Origin: Pseudomonadota bacterium | GTDB lineage: Bacteria; Cyanobacteriota; Vampirovibrionia; Obscuribacterales; Obscuribacteraceae | Direction: 5' to 3' | Assembly: GCA_021324135.1 (NCBI GenBank) | Contig: JAJPJO010000327.1 | Coordinates: 1-45,442 of the forward strand | DNA: 45,442 nt | Part shown: positions 7,694 through 15,500 of the stretch, in pieces | Numbering within the stretch: position 1 is the first letter of the stretch | Layout: each line of letters opens with the position of its first letter | Notes under the pieces: generated by a model | Seen by the model: the letters and a program-made list of their open reading frames with translations, nothing else | The model's database searches: none | Told to the model about the DNA's origin: nothing | Made by a program: the position numbers and the translations under genes

Positions 7694-8527
7694 TGACCCC
7701 AGGGCCGCTTCGATCTCTTGCAAGAAAACGCCGTCGTCTTCAGATTCACTGCTGAGTTTGGAAATGGAGAAATGCGCGCACGTTCCCTCACCAAGCGCGC
7801 TCTCAATCCAAATCTTACCGTTGTGCCGCCTGATGATTCGTTGCGCCAGGGCGAGACCAATGCCGTTTCCATCATCATCTTTTCTCTTATGCAGTCGTTG
7901 AAACGGTTTGAACAAGCGCGAAGAGTACCGCATATCAAGACCCTGCCCGTTGTCTCTGACAAAGAATGTAGCGGTAGACGGATCTTCGCTGCCACCAATT
8001 TCGATTCTGCCAATCGCTCGTGAACTGGCGAACTTGATGGCGTTATCGACCAGGCTTCGCCAGACCTGCCTCATCAACTCCGCATCTGCCCAACATGAGG
8101 GCAGATCGTTTAGATCAAACACCAGAGCTTGATCGTGATACTTTTCTTTCAGCTCTTCAATAACAGAGCGAGCCAGTTTTGTCATATCGACATTGCTGAA
8201 GCTCAGATTACATCGCGTCACTTGCGAAAGCTTGAGCAAGTCTTGAAGCATCCGATCCGTCTGAGCTGCGCTTCGAGCAATTACCTCGAGATGGCTGCGC
8301 CCCTCCTCGGAAATCTCATGGGCGTGCTCCTCGTTCATTATTTCAACAAAGGCAGACAGCGCTCTAACGGGAGCTCTGAGATCGTGCGCGATGGAATAAG
8401 TGAGCGCATCAAGCTCAGCCTGCGCTTCCGTCAGCTTGGCGTGTTGTCTTTTCAGCAAAGCGTAGAGGCGCTCGTTTATTTGCTCTTGTTGTTCTTTTTC
8501 GATCTGCCTTTTCAAACGCGGGCTCAT
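7685..8527 (-). CDS. Soluble sensor histidine kinase
   Basis: The protein has 280 residues, with no sensor domain or membrane helix. A charged helical N-terminus (about 1-40, probably coiled coil) leads into a HisKA dimerisation domain with His48 in the motif IAHDLRAPVRAL, typical of bacteriophytochrome-like kinases. A complete HATPase domain follows, with an N box (DNAIKFA), a G1 box (DNGQG) and a G2 box (GNGIGLAL). It should autophosphorylate, but lacking its own input it must be controlled by partner proteins. It stands directly upstream of the REC-REC-PAS kinase, which could be its phosphate acceptor. AAGG lies about eight bases before the ATG. Confidence 0.9.
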   Translation of the reverse strand: MSPRLKRQIEKEQQEQINERLYALLKRQHAKLTEAQAELDALTYSIAHDLRAPVRALSAFVEIMNEEHAHEISEEGRSHLEVIARSAAQTDRMLQDLLKLSQVTRCNLSFSNVDMTKLARSVIEELKEKYHDQALVFDLNDLPSCWADAELMRQVWRSLVDNAIKFASSRAIGRIEIGGSEDPSTATFFVRDNGQGLDMRYSSRLFKPFQRLHKRKDDDGNGIGLALAQRIIRRHNGKIWIESALGEGTCAHFSISKLSSESEDDGVFLQEIEAALGSLE

Positions 8528-8905
8528 GTGTCAAGCCTTATGAATAGAGAAGCTCCACGATCACTGCCGCCGTGCTTTTAGGTGGGTCGCCGTTAAGACA
8601 ATTAACACTGATCTCGACGGTTTTATGATCACCCAAATGGAGTATTTTCATGGTTTAAATATTATCGAAAGAATGCCGAAAGAAACCATCCATGCGGGTT
8701 CGCAGAATTGTTGTCGTTCAACAACATCGCCCGGACAAAAGTTGACCCCGATTATCAAAGCGCCCATCTGATAAGGGAGAGCGGGTTTCCGGGAGAAAAG
8801 GGGGGATCTTCCCATGGGGTTGGGAAATTCACCGCTTCTCAGTGTCCTGCGGATTTTCTACTATGCTGTTTGCGTTCCGACCGCAATTCATCGTTTTGGA
8901 AGGTT
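8528..8905. other. Divergent intergenic region before pilin module B
   Basis: This stretch separates the minus-strand kinase from module B. It contains a G-rich patch near 8800-8827, a GGGAAATTC sequence at 8823-8831 and a candidate promoter at 8836-8864. I see no gene in it. Confidence 0.5.
8836..8864 (+). promoter_or_regulatory. Possible promoter of pilin module B
   Basis: TTCTCA (8836-8841), 17 bases, then TACTAT (8859-8864). The -10 is good and the -35 weak. Transcription would start near 8871, about 35 bases before the ATG at 8906. A GGGAAATTC element lies just upstream of the -35. Confidence 0.35.
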
Positions 8906-9694
8906 ATGAAAGCAAGTCTCAGAAAATGGTCAATATCAAAAGAGCGCTCATCAGGCATTCTAATGCTTCTGATGGTCTGTTTGAGCTTCTGTGCCTCTCC
9001 TGTAGGCGCGCAGAGCTTCGATCAAGCCGGACTCACTTCACAGCCATTCCAAACGACAAACAGTTCCGCTCCTTTCCTGCCACCGGAAGTGGTGCCAAGC
9101 CCGATACCGGCTGGTAAGGAAGTACGGATGGGCGCTACCCAAGGTCAGCTATCCGGTCTGAGCGGTTCAGATGGAAACATGAACATGAACCCAACGCCGC
9201 CCATGTCAGCTCAGGAGTTGAGACGTGCGGCAATTGGTCAAATTCTGGGAGGCACTTCGCCGTCCAGCCTCAATCAATCGAGCCGGATGGCACCCTTCGA
9301 TCCCAGTGCTGTTCAGAATGGACAGCCATTCAGCCAGGGCGGTTCGGCACCATTTAGCCAGGGCGGTTTGGCACCTTTCAGCCAACCGGGTCAGCCGGTC
9401 ATCGATCCCAATCACCCAGCTTTTGCTCAACCTGATTGGCTTTCGAATTCATCCAGCACACCTCAATATGGGACCGTCGGCCAGACCCAAACTCTTACAG
9501 CCGGATCGACTCTGCCTATCGTCAGGCATGATACCAGGCGTGGTGGCGCCGCCAATAACGTGTCAGGCGCCAGCTCAATGGCATTCGGACTGCTTAGACC
9601 TGGTCAAGTCCGACGCCCGGGCTCCCTTCTGGGTCTGGGAATCTTCGGAATTGCCGCAACAGGATTCGGCACACGCAACGGATTTCGTTTTTAG
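8906..9694 (+). CDS. Secreted low-complexity protein, pilin module B, first gene
   Basis: The protein has 262 residues from ATG 8906 (GGAAGG just upstream). Its long signal peptide has a basic start, then a hydrophobic core (LMLLMVCLSFCASPVG), and ends at AQS. The mature part is rich in Pro, Ser, Gly and Gln, with a short internal repeat (PFSQGGSAPFSQGGLAPFSQ, about 145-165). It ends in a hydrophobic Gly-rich tail (GSLLGLGIFGIAATGFG) that could insert in or lie on a membrane. I recognise no family. The position mirrors the secreted genes of module A, so I infer an envelope component of the same apparatus. Confidence 0.72.
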   Translation: MKASLRKWSISKERSSGILMLLMVCLSFCASPVGAQSFDQAGLTSQPFQTTNSSAPFLPPEVVPSPIPAGKEVRMGATQGQLSGLSGSDGNMNMNPTPPMSAQELRRAAIGQILGGTSPSSLNQSSRMAPFDPSAVQNGQPFSQGGSAPFSQGGLAPFSQPGQPVIDPNHPAFAQPDWLSNSSSTPQYGTVGQTQTLTAGSTLPIVRHDTRRGGAANNVSGASSMAFGLLRPGQVRRPGSLLGLGIFGIAATGFGTRNGFRF

Positions 9695-9718
9695 TCATTT
9701 CGTCTCAGGATGATAGCC

Positions 9719-10414
9719 ATGAAAAGAAGTATCTACACCCTCACAGCAATCACACTCGCAATCAGCGGATTGGCGTTTGCCGACATAATCACAGCAAAGC
9801 CGGCTATGGCTCAAGGTGCTCGTTTTGTATTCGAGCCGAACAAGTGGAAGGTCGACAACCACGAGAAACCATCTGGACGTTATCTGAACCAGATCCGGAA
9901 TCCTCAACCGGCGACTGCGGTCACCACCGGCAGCATGCCGCACGGCAATGCTCTGCTTGGCGTAGATCCGACATTCCTGGCACCGGCACCTCCGCCGCCC
10001 ATTGTGCGCACTGCGGTGAAGCCAACGATCATGGCACCACGCGCGGTGCCGGCCCTGAAGCCGACGCCTTTCAATCCTAGTTTCGGCAGCCCGGTGCAAC
10101 CACAGCAACCAGCCATGTTGGCTCAGCAACCGCCTGGTCAATTCGGCTCGCCGAACAGCAACAATGCCCGTCCATCAGGCTCAACCAGCCAGGGACTGCA
10201 CGGCAAGTTGCATGCACCGCGCCAACCAATCGGGCACGTCGCTCATCTGTCAGGTCGTTTGCATCCGCCTGCACAGCCGAAATCTGCAGTAGCCGAACCC
10301 AAAGTGATCAGCTACAACAACAACGCCTACAAGCAGGGATCTACCGCGCCTAAATCTTACAGCACAGGATTTGGCAGCAGCAGCAACGTAAGCGGTGTCA
10401 TCTTGCATAAATAA
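9719..10414 (+). CDS. Secreted Pro-rich protein, pilin module B, second gene
   Basis: The protein has 231 residues from ATG 9719; CAGGA eight bases upstream favours this start over the ATG at 9710, which overlaps that site. The signal peptide ends AKPAMAQG. The mature protein is Pro, Ala and Gln-rich and no family is recognised. It is a paralogue of the next gene: both have an AKPAxAQ cleavage region, a W-containing mature N-terminus, a central Pro-rich segment with PSFG and P, and an LHGxL motif followed by a Lys, Ser and Pro-rich tail. It starts 24 bases after the preceding gene. Role inferred only from context. Confidence 0.75.
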   Translation: MKRSIYTLTAITLAISGLAFADIITAKPAMAQGARFVFEPNKWKVDNHEKPSGRYLNQIRNPQPATAVTTGSMPHGNALLGVDPTFLAPAPPPPIVRTAVKPTIMAPRAVPALKPTPFNPSFGSPVQPQQPAMLAQQPPGQFGSPNSNNARPSGSTSQGLHGKLHAPRQPIGHVAHLSGRLHPPAQPKSAVAEPKVISYNNNAYKQGSTAPKSYSTGFGSSSNVSGVILHK

Positions 10415-10520
10415 AACGGCAATCCATTGATCAAATCAAAACAACGGCTCGAAGTAGCGCAAGCTAATCAGCGAAAGGAATCAAAAAGACTGGGAAAGTT
10501 CAACCACTCGGACAGCAGAA

Positions 10521-11300
10521 ATGAAATTCAGCGCAATAACTCTCACTTCAATAACTCTGGCAACGACCGTTGGTCTCGCTGCTGACTTCGTTTCTGCCAA
10601 GCCGGCAGCGGCGCAAGAGTCGCCGCAATGGAGCAAACGCTTCCAAATGGGTTGGAATTTCTGGGCGCTCGATCCGAATACCGGAAAGAAACCGGCTCCG
10701 CCACAATCAAAGCCGGTCCAATTTAACCTTCTCGGTTTGGATTTAGGCTATCTCATGCCACAAGCACCTCAGCCTATAGTCAACCCGAACTACAGACCGC
10801 TGGTCAGCGCACCGTCCATGGTGCCGTCTGCACCAATGCGCATCGGGCAGTCCACGCCCGCAGGTATGCCTCTGGCAGCCTCTACGCCAATCTCTATGGG
10901 AAGGCCGCCCATCAACGTGCGCATTCCAAGCCCGTCATTCGGCCAGCCGAATGTACCTATCATTATTGGAAATCAAAAACAACCATCATCTCTCGGATCG
11001 TATGTTGGTCCTGAAGGGATGACGACTAAGGCTCTGCATGGCAATTTGAAAACCAAGATGCCAGCCGTTTTAGCCTCGAATCCAAGAATGGCATCAACGC
11101 TGAAGCTCAGTTCGTCGAATGTCTTTCATCCGGCAAGTAAAAACGTCTCTGATAAACCATCGCCGCAAACGAAGGTTTATCCATCATCAATGTGCGTGGC
11201 GGGCTCGACCGATCCCAGATCGTTCGCGACCAATATGAGAAGCGCATCCACAGTGCGAGGACAGCTGCTCAAAAAAGAACCGGCACAAAACAAATCTTGA
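10521..11300 (+). CDS. Secreted Pro-rich protein, pilin module B, third gene
   Basis: The protein has 259 residues. A signal peptide (TLTSITLATTVGLAADFVSA) ends at KPAAAQE. The mature protein begins with an aromatic patch (MGWNFWALD), then runs Pro, Ile and Ser-rich, with ALHGNL near residue 173 matching the LHGKL of its upstream paralogue. A single Cys lies near the C-terminus. No enzymatic motif is visible. It precedes pilin copy 2 by 76 bases and probably shares its transcript. The ribosome site is weak (GGA about ten bases before the ATG). Confidence 0.72.
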   Translation: MKFSAITLTSITLATTVGLAADFVSAKPAAAQESPQWSKRFQMGWNFWALDPNTGKKPAPPQSKPVQFNLLGLDLGYLMPQAPQPIVNPNYRPLVSAPSMVPSAPMRIGQSTPAGMPLAASTPISMGRPPINVRIPSPSFGQPNVPIIIGNQKQPSSLGSYVGPEGMTTKALHGNLKTKMPAVLASNPRMASTLKLSSSNVFHPASKNVSDKPSPQTKVYPSSMCVAGSTDPRSFATNMRSASTVRGQLLKKEPAQNKS

Positions 11301-11376
11301 TCCAAATACTACACACGCTCCTCTCCGAATTTTACGACCCACACCCTTAATTCAAATCCAATGGAGGATTACAACC

Positions 11377-11814
11377 ATGGCAACGATGAAGAAAATCAAC
11401 CACCTCGCGAAGAAGATCGCGAATTCTCATTCGTTTAAGGTTGCCACACGCGTCGGGTTTCTCCTCGCGCCTCAACTGGTTCTCATGGCAATTGGCGTTT
11501 ATGACCAAGCGGCACATGCACAAGGACTCGTCGGCGCCCCGGTAGACCCACGCTATGGTCAATCGAACGAAGTAGGACAACTGGCAGACTTCGGTTATGA
11601 CACGGCTCGCGACATCTCGCGCGTCGTCACCGCTCTCTCGACCGTTCCCTCATCGCTGGCAGGCATGAAGATTGCCTTCGGTCAAAGAGACGGCGGCGAA
11701 TCGGCGATGAACGTAGCCAAAGGTCTGGGCGTCGGATTCGGCGGACCGACTGCGGTCCACTTGATCGGTACCTTCGCCATCAATAACTACGGCGGTCTGG
11801 GCGGCGGTCTATAA
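11377..11814 (+). CDS. VirB2/TrbC-like T4SS pilin, copy 2
   Basis: The 145-residue protein starts at ATG 11377, eight bases after GGAGGA; a second ATG at 11386 is possible. The layout matches copy 1: basic N-terminus, signal peptide to AAHA|Q, then a 97-residue two-helix mature pilin. From HSFKVATRVG onward the preproteins differ only by Ile/Val at one signal-peptide position, and the mature chains are identical, although about a third of the codons differ. It closes module B and is followed by a hairpin terminator at the same relative position as in module A. The giant VirB6-like gene starts about 700 bases downstream. Confidence 0.72.
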   Translation: MATMKKINHLAKKIANSHSFKVATRVGFLLAPQLVLMAIGVYDQAAHAQGLVGAPVDPRYGQSNEVGQLADFGYDTARDISRVVTALSTVPSSLAGMKIAFGQRDGGESAMNVAKGLGVGFGGPTAVHLIGTFAINNYGGLGGGL

Positions 11815-11910
11815 GACCAGCGCCTCTCAGCGCGACGCCATATATAAGGAATGAGTCCTCAACGAGGACGCGACTCCAGCACAAAAAGTTTGTGTCGAAC
11901 GGCTCGGATG

Positions 11911-11936
11911 GGATCGGCGTCGAATGACGTCGGTCC
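11911..11936 (+). terminator. Terminator hairpin after pilin copy 2
   Basis: GGATCGGCGTC (11911-11921) and GACGTCGGTCC (11926-11936) form an 11-bp stem with two G-U pairs and a four-base loop (GAAT). TTCCGTGTTT follows. It shares the upstream TCGAACGGCTC sequence with the hairpin after pilin copy 1, so both were inherited with the pilin duplication. Confidence 0.5.
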
Positions 11937-11965
11937 TTCCGTGTTTCAAGCTCTGCTTGCTCGCA

Positions 11966-12067
11966 TTAGGGTGTGACAGACAACCGTGCCTTCGTGTGCC
12001 TTATGGTGCGACCGACAACACCTTCTTCGGGTGTTACAGGCAACCCCTTAGGGTGTGACATATCTCT
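11966..12067 (+). repeat. Iteron-like 20-bp direct repeats
   Basis: Four related copies of TTAGGGTGTGACAGACAACC begin at 11966, 12001, 12026 and 12048. Copies 2 and 3 are diverged (TTATGGTGCGACCGACAACA, TTCGGGTGTTACAGGCAACC). Copy 4 keeps only the first 13 bases exactly and forms the left end of the inverted repeat at 12046-12194. Confidence 0.6.
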
Positions 12068-12194
12068 TGGGTAAAATTTTTCGGCGCCGGATAAACATGA
12101 GAGCCAGAGATCCTTGCCAGCATAAGTTTTTCAGACTCTAGCGCAAGCGCGCCATACATATAGATGACATACATATCTATGTCACACCCTAAGG
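12046..12194. repeat. 149-bp element with 17-bp perfect inverted ends
   Basis: CCTTAGGGTGTGACATA (12046-12062) and TATGTCACACCCTAAGG (12178-12194) are exact reverse complements. Both ends are flanked by ACC (12043-12045 and 12195-12197), which may be a 3-bp target duplication. The interior is AT-rich with smaller palindromes (ATAGAT and ATCTAT) and codes for nothing obvious. It could be a miniature inverted-repeat transposable element, or a regulatory or transfer-origin site, since its end sequence also occurs as a direct repeat upstream. Confidence 0.55.
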
Positions 12195-12343
12195 ACCTCC
12201 AAGGCATGGTGCGGTCGGATCGCTCGCGGGCGTAGCAGAGACGGCGGAATGGCAAGCAATTCGCCACGATCGTTCGTCGTTGCGCCGCTCGAGGAGGGCA
12301 TCTCCACGGAATTTCTGATCAATCGGAATATGCTCGCCGCCAT

Positions 12344-12449
12344 GCTTCAAATGTGCTCGTCGCCCACGCTTCAAATGTGCTCGTCGCCCACGCTTCAAAT
12401 GTGCCACGCCGTCAACGCTTCAAATGTGCTCGGCGCCCGGGCTTCATAT
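12344..12449. repeat. 24-bp tandem repeat array
   Basis: Units starting GCTTCAAATGTGC begin at 12344, 12368, 12392, 12417 and 12441 (last partial). The first two are identical, with GCTTCAAATGTGCTCGTCGC as the first 20 bases. The third differs in its second half and is 25 bases long, which breaks any reading frame through the array and argues against coding. There are no spacer sequences, so it is not a CRISPR array. Confidence 0.8.
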
Positions 12450-12518
12450 CGGTGCATCAGCATGGCATTTTTCCCACTCCCACCACAATCTCGATGGGAA
12501 TTTCCCCAATGACAGATC

Positions 12519-15500
12519 TTGACCACGTTCGTAAACTTCAGTTATCAACCACTCCACAACGTTTCTTTGGCGAATCACCCCGTGGCAAAGGCATTGACAA
12601 AATCCGATAGCAAAAACTCTCAAGCCCCGGCTCAGAAAGCCCGCCGGCTAATCCTTGCGCTCTCAGCAATCTTGATGCTGGTGGCGCCTTTTTGTTTCTC
12701 CGACGCGTTTGCTCAAACAGAGCCGCCGCCGCCCGGTTCGCCGTGGCCGAACAACACTACTGCGCCGTTGTCGTCGGGCGCTCAAAAGACCAACCCGACC
12801 TCGATGGATTATCCAAACCAGCCGCCGACCAACTATGTCAATCAGGCTGCCGAACAGAACAAAGACATCGTCATCCAGAACGTCGAGCAGATGCTCACTG
12901 ATAACTTCAGAAGCTATAACGACACCTGGATGGGCTTGCACACATTCTGGGGCGATGACATCATCTCCAACTTGTTTGCCAACATCGGTCAGCTAATCGG
13001 TAAGTGGATCACCGAATTCATCAACGGCTGGATTTCCGACACGGTTCAATTCCTGACCGGCTTCTTGAGACTGTTCGTGCTCAACCCGAACATCGCGGTC
13101 AACGGCATGAGCAACGTTCCAGGGGCTGGTCCTGCCGATGATATCTCGCCGTTTATTCGCCAGGGTGCTGATGTCATATACGGTATCGCTGTAGATCTTC
13201 TCCTCTTGCTCTTCATCCTCTGCATCTGGAAATTCTGGGCAGAAGCGGCATGGAGAGGCGGCGGCCATCAACTCTTGGGAGCGGTGGGTCGCTTGATTTG
13301 CACCGCCGGCTTGATGCTTGCCTGGCCGACGATTTATGCATTTGAAATTCAGATCACCAACGAGATGATCAAAACAATCTATTTCAACTCGGCAGACCAG
13401 GTCTCGGCCCTCGATGCTGCAATGGCTGCAGCGGTGAAAGGCGGACTGCTCGCCGGCGCAGCTTTGATCGCCAACGCCACGGCTCCGGTTGCCGGTCAGG
13501 CTTTCGGCGGAATCCTCGGATCCGGTCCCGGCGCTCTGGCTCTAGGAACAGTCGGCGGACTGGTGGCATTTGTAGGATTGATCATCTATTTATTCCTTGG
13601 TGGCATTCTGATCGCCGAGCTCGTTTATCTCCTCGTTTTGAAGGCGATTCAAACGGCGCTGCTCACCGCACAATATATGTTCGCTCCCATATTCCTCGTC
13701 TTCTTCGCCACACCCGATACCGAAAACGTCACCGCAGGCTTCGTCAGATCATTTGTTGAAGTCAGCCTCTGGACATTCGTTTGGGTCGGCATGCTCAAGA
13801 TTTTCGTGATTATGGTCCTCTCCGATTTCAACCCGTGGGGCAAAATCGTTCTGGCAGTAGGCATTCTGCAGATGATGATCCAGGTGCCTTCCTTCATCGC
13901 TCGCGCTCAAATCAGCCCGATGTCGGACTTCGTCACTGCCGGTCTTTTCACCACAACATTTATGAACGCCGGCAAAGGTCTGGCTGGATTTCTCGGCGAC
14001 CGATCGCAGTTGTTGGCAAGTGCCATCGGCGGTACCTTCACCACCGGCGCTGCTCGCGGGCCGCAAATGTCGAAGAAAGCGGACCTGTCGGGCTTGCCTC
14101 ACGGAGTTCGCGATCCACATTTATTGAGAGAGATCAGACGCGCCTCATTTGGCGATAAAGATCCTAAAGGCAAAAAAGGCGATGGACCCGATGGCGGGAA
14201 GAAGGACGGACCAAAACCACCCGGACCCGACGGCAAAGGACCGGACGGGAAGGGAGGCGACGGGCCGGACGGCACGAAGAAAGACGGACCGAAGGCACCA
14301 GAGGGAGCCGATAAAGATAAACCTAAACCGCCCAAAAGAGGTGGTCCTGGCGGTGGCGAAACGGCTACGCCTGTGGTTCCCACAACAAGCGGTACTCCAA
14401 CATCGCCGACCGATCCGGTTGTCGATGCAGCGAAGAAGCTGGCTACCGCCGTCGCCATACCAACCGCGATTGGCACCGCTATGGCCATGAAAGATGGTCA
14501 TGATGCCATGCATCCCGCCCCGCCGGAAGGCGACGCCGCCAGAAAAACAAAAGAAGAAGCAGAGCGCACCGCCGATGCCGTCAAGGCGATTCAGAATCAG
14601 AACAATGGTGCCGGCGACAAAGGCAGCGACAAAGACAACAAAGATAAAGATAAAGATCAAGCATCGGTCGTTCCGGGCAAACAAGTCAATGCCGGCGGCG
14701 ACAAAGATAAAGATCCTAAAGACAAAACGGCTGAGCAAGCCAATGTCGCCAAAGCAGGCGATCTGGCTGCGGCGCTTGGCTTGAAGGGCGGCACACCTCC
14801 GGGCAAACGCCCTGACGGCACAGGCGAAAAAGGCGGCGGCAAGGGCGGCGAAGTGGTCACGCCCGTCGACACGAACCGCAGACCGGCAGGACCTCAAGCA
14901 GATCCCAAAGCCGGCGGTATCACCCCACCCAATCCAGCTGATGCAGCCAAGCTCGCCGAAGATGATAAGACGACGAAGAGCACAGCCGGCGGTGGCGATC
15001 CAAGCCAGAAAACCGATGCGCTTAATGTCGATATCGATCCCGAGCAAGCAGCAGCCGTAGGAACACCTACTCACAAGTTGACCCCCGGTCAGAGCAAAGG
15101 CACCGCCGGTGGTGGTGAGACGGTCAATACTCAAGTCACTCTTCCACCGATTGCAAGCCGGACGCCGGCAAGTCCTGCAGGCAAAACGGACAGCGAAATC
15201 AAAGTCGACGGCAAAGGCGGCGATGGAAAATCGAAGCCACCCGGCGCTGAAAACAAGACAACAGTTTCTGCCGATCCACTGGGACAAACGGTTGCTAACC
15301 CGACCCTGGCTCGCAACCCTGATCCGACGACCAGCGCGATGCTGGGGACAGATGATGCCACCACCGATGAAAGCGGTCGCGTTCCGGTCGCCGTCCATCT
15401 TCCCAAACCGCCTAAAGCAGGCGAGCGGGCGACAGCGGATAAAGGCGGCGGCGAGAAAGTCGAGACCGTTCAAACTCCGACATCCGGCTCAGGTTCGGGC

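Larger units (their letters stand above)
11815..12518. other. Repeat-rich non-coding block before the VirB6-like gene
   Basis: About 700 bases without a supported gene. It contains the pilin terminator (11911-11936), four iteron-like repeats, a 149-bp inverted-repeat element, a 24-bp tandem array (12344-12449), and two GCATGG...TTCCCC elements (12460-12477 and 12492-12509). I saw no good promoter for the downstream gene. Open frames through the tandem repeats are short and repetitive. Confidence 0.6.

Noticed and set aside
11966..12194. Definite oriT
   Set aside because: Direct and inverted repeats fit, but no relaxase or nick-site motif was recognised, so only a hypothesis is reported.
12344..12449. 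Possible CRISPR array
   Set aside because: Units abut without spacers and no cas genes are present.
12249..12512. Open frame through the 24-bp tandem repeats
   Set aside because: Short, repetitive, and the 25-base unit breaks periodicity; no ribosome site.
14145..15473. Long minus-strand open frame of 442 codons inside the VirB6-like gene
   Set aside because: It lies antisense to repeat-rich, GC-rich coding sequence, has Cys/Phe/Arg-rich composition and no domain; it is a shadow frame.
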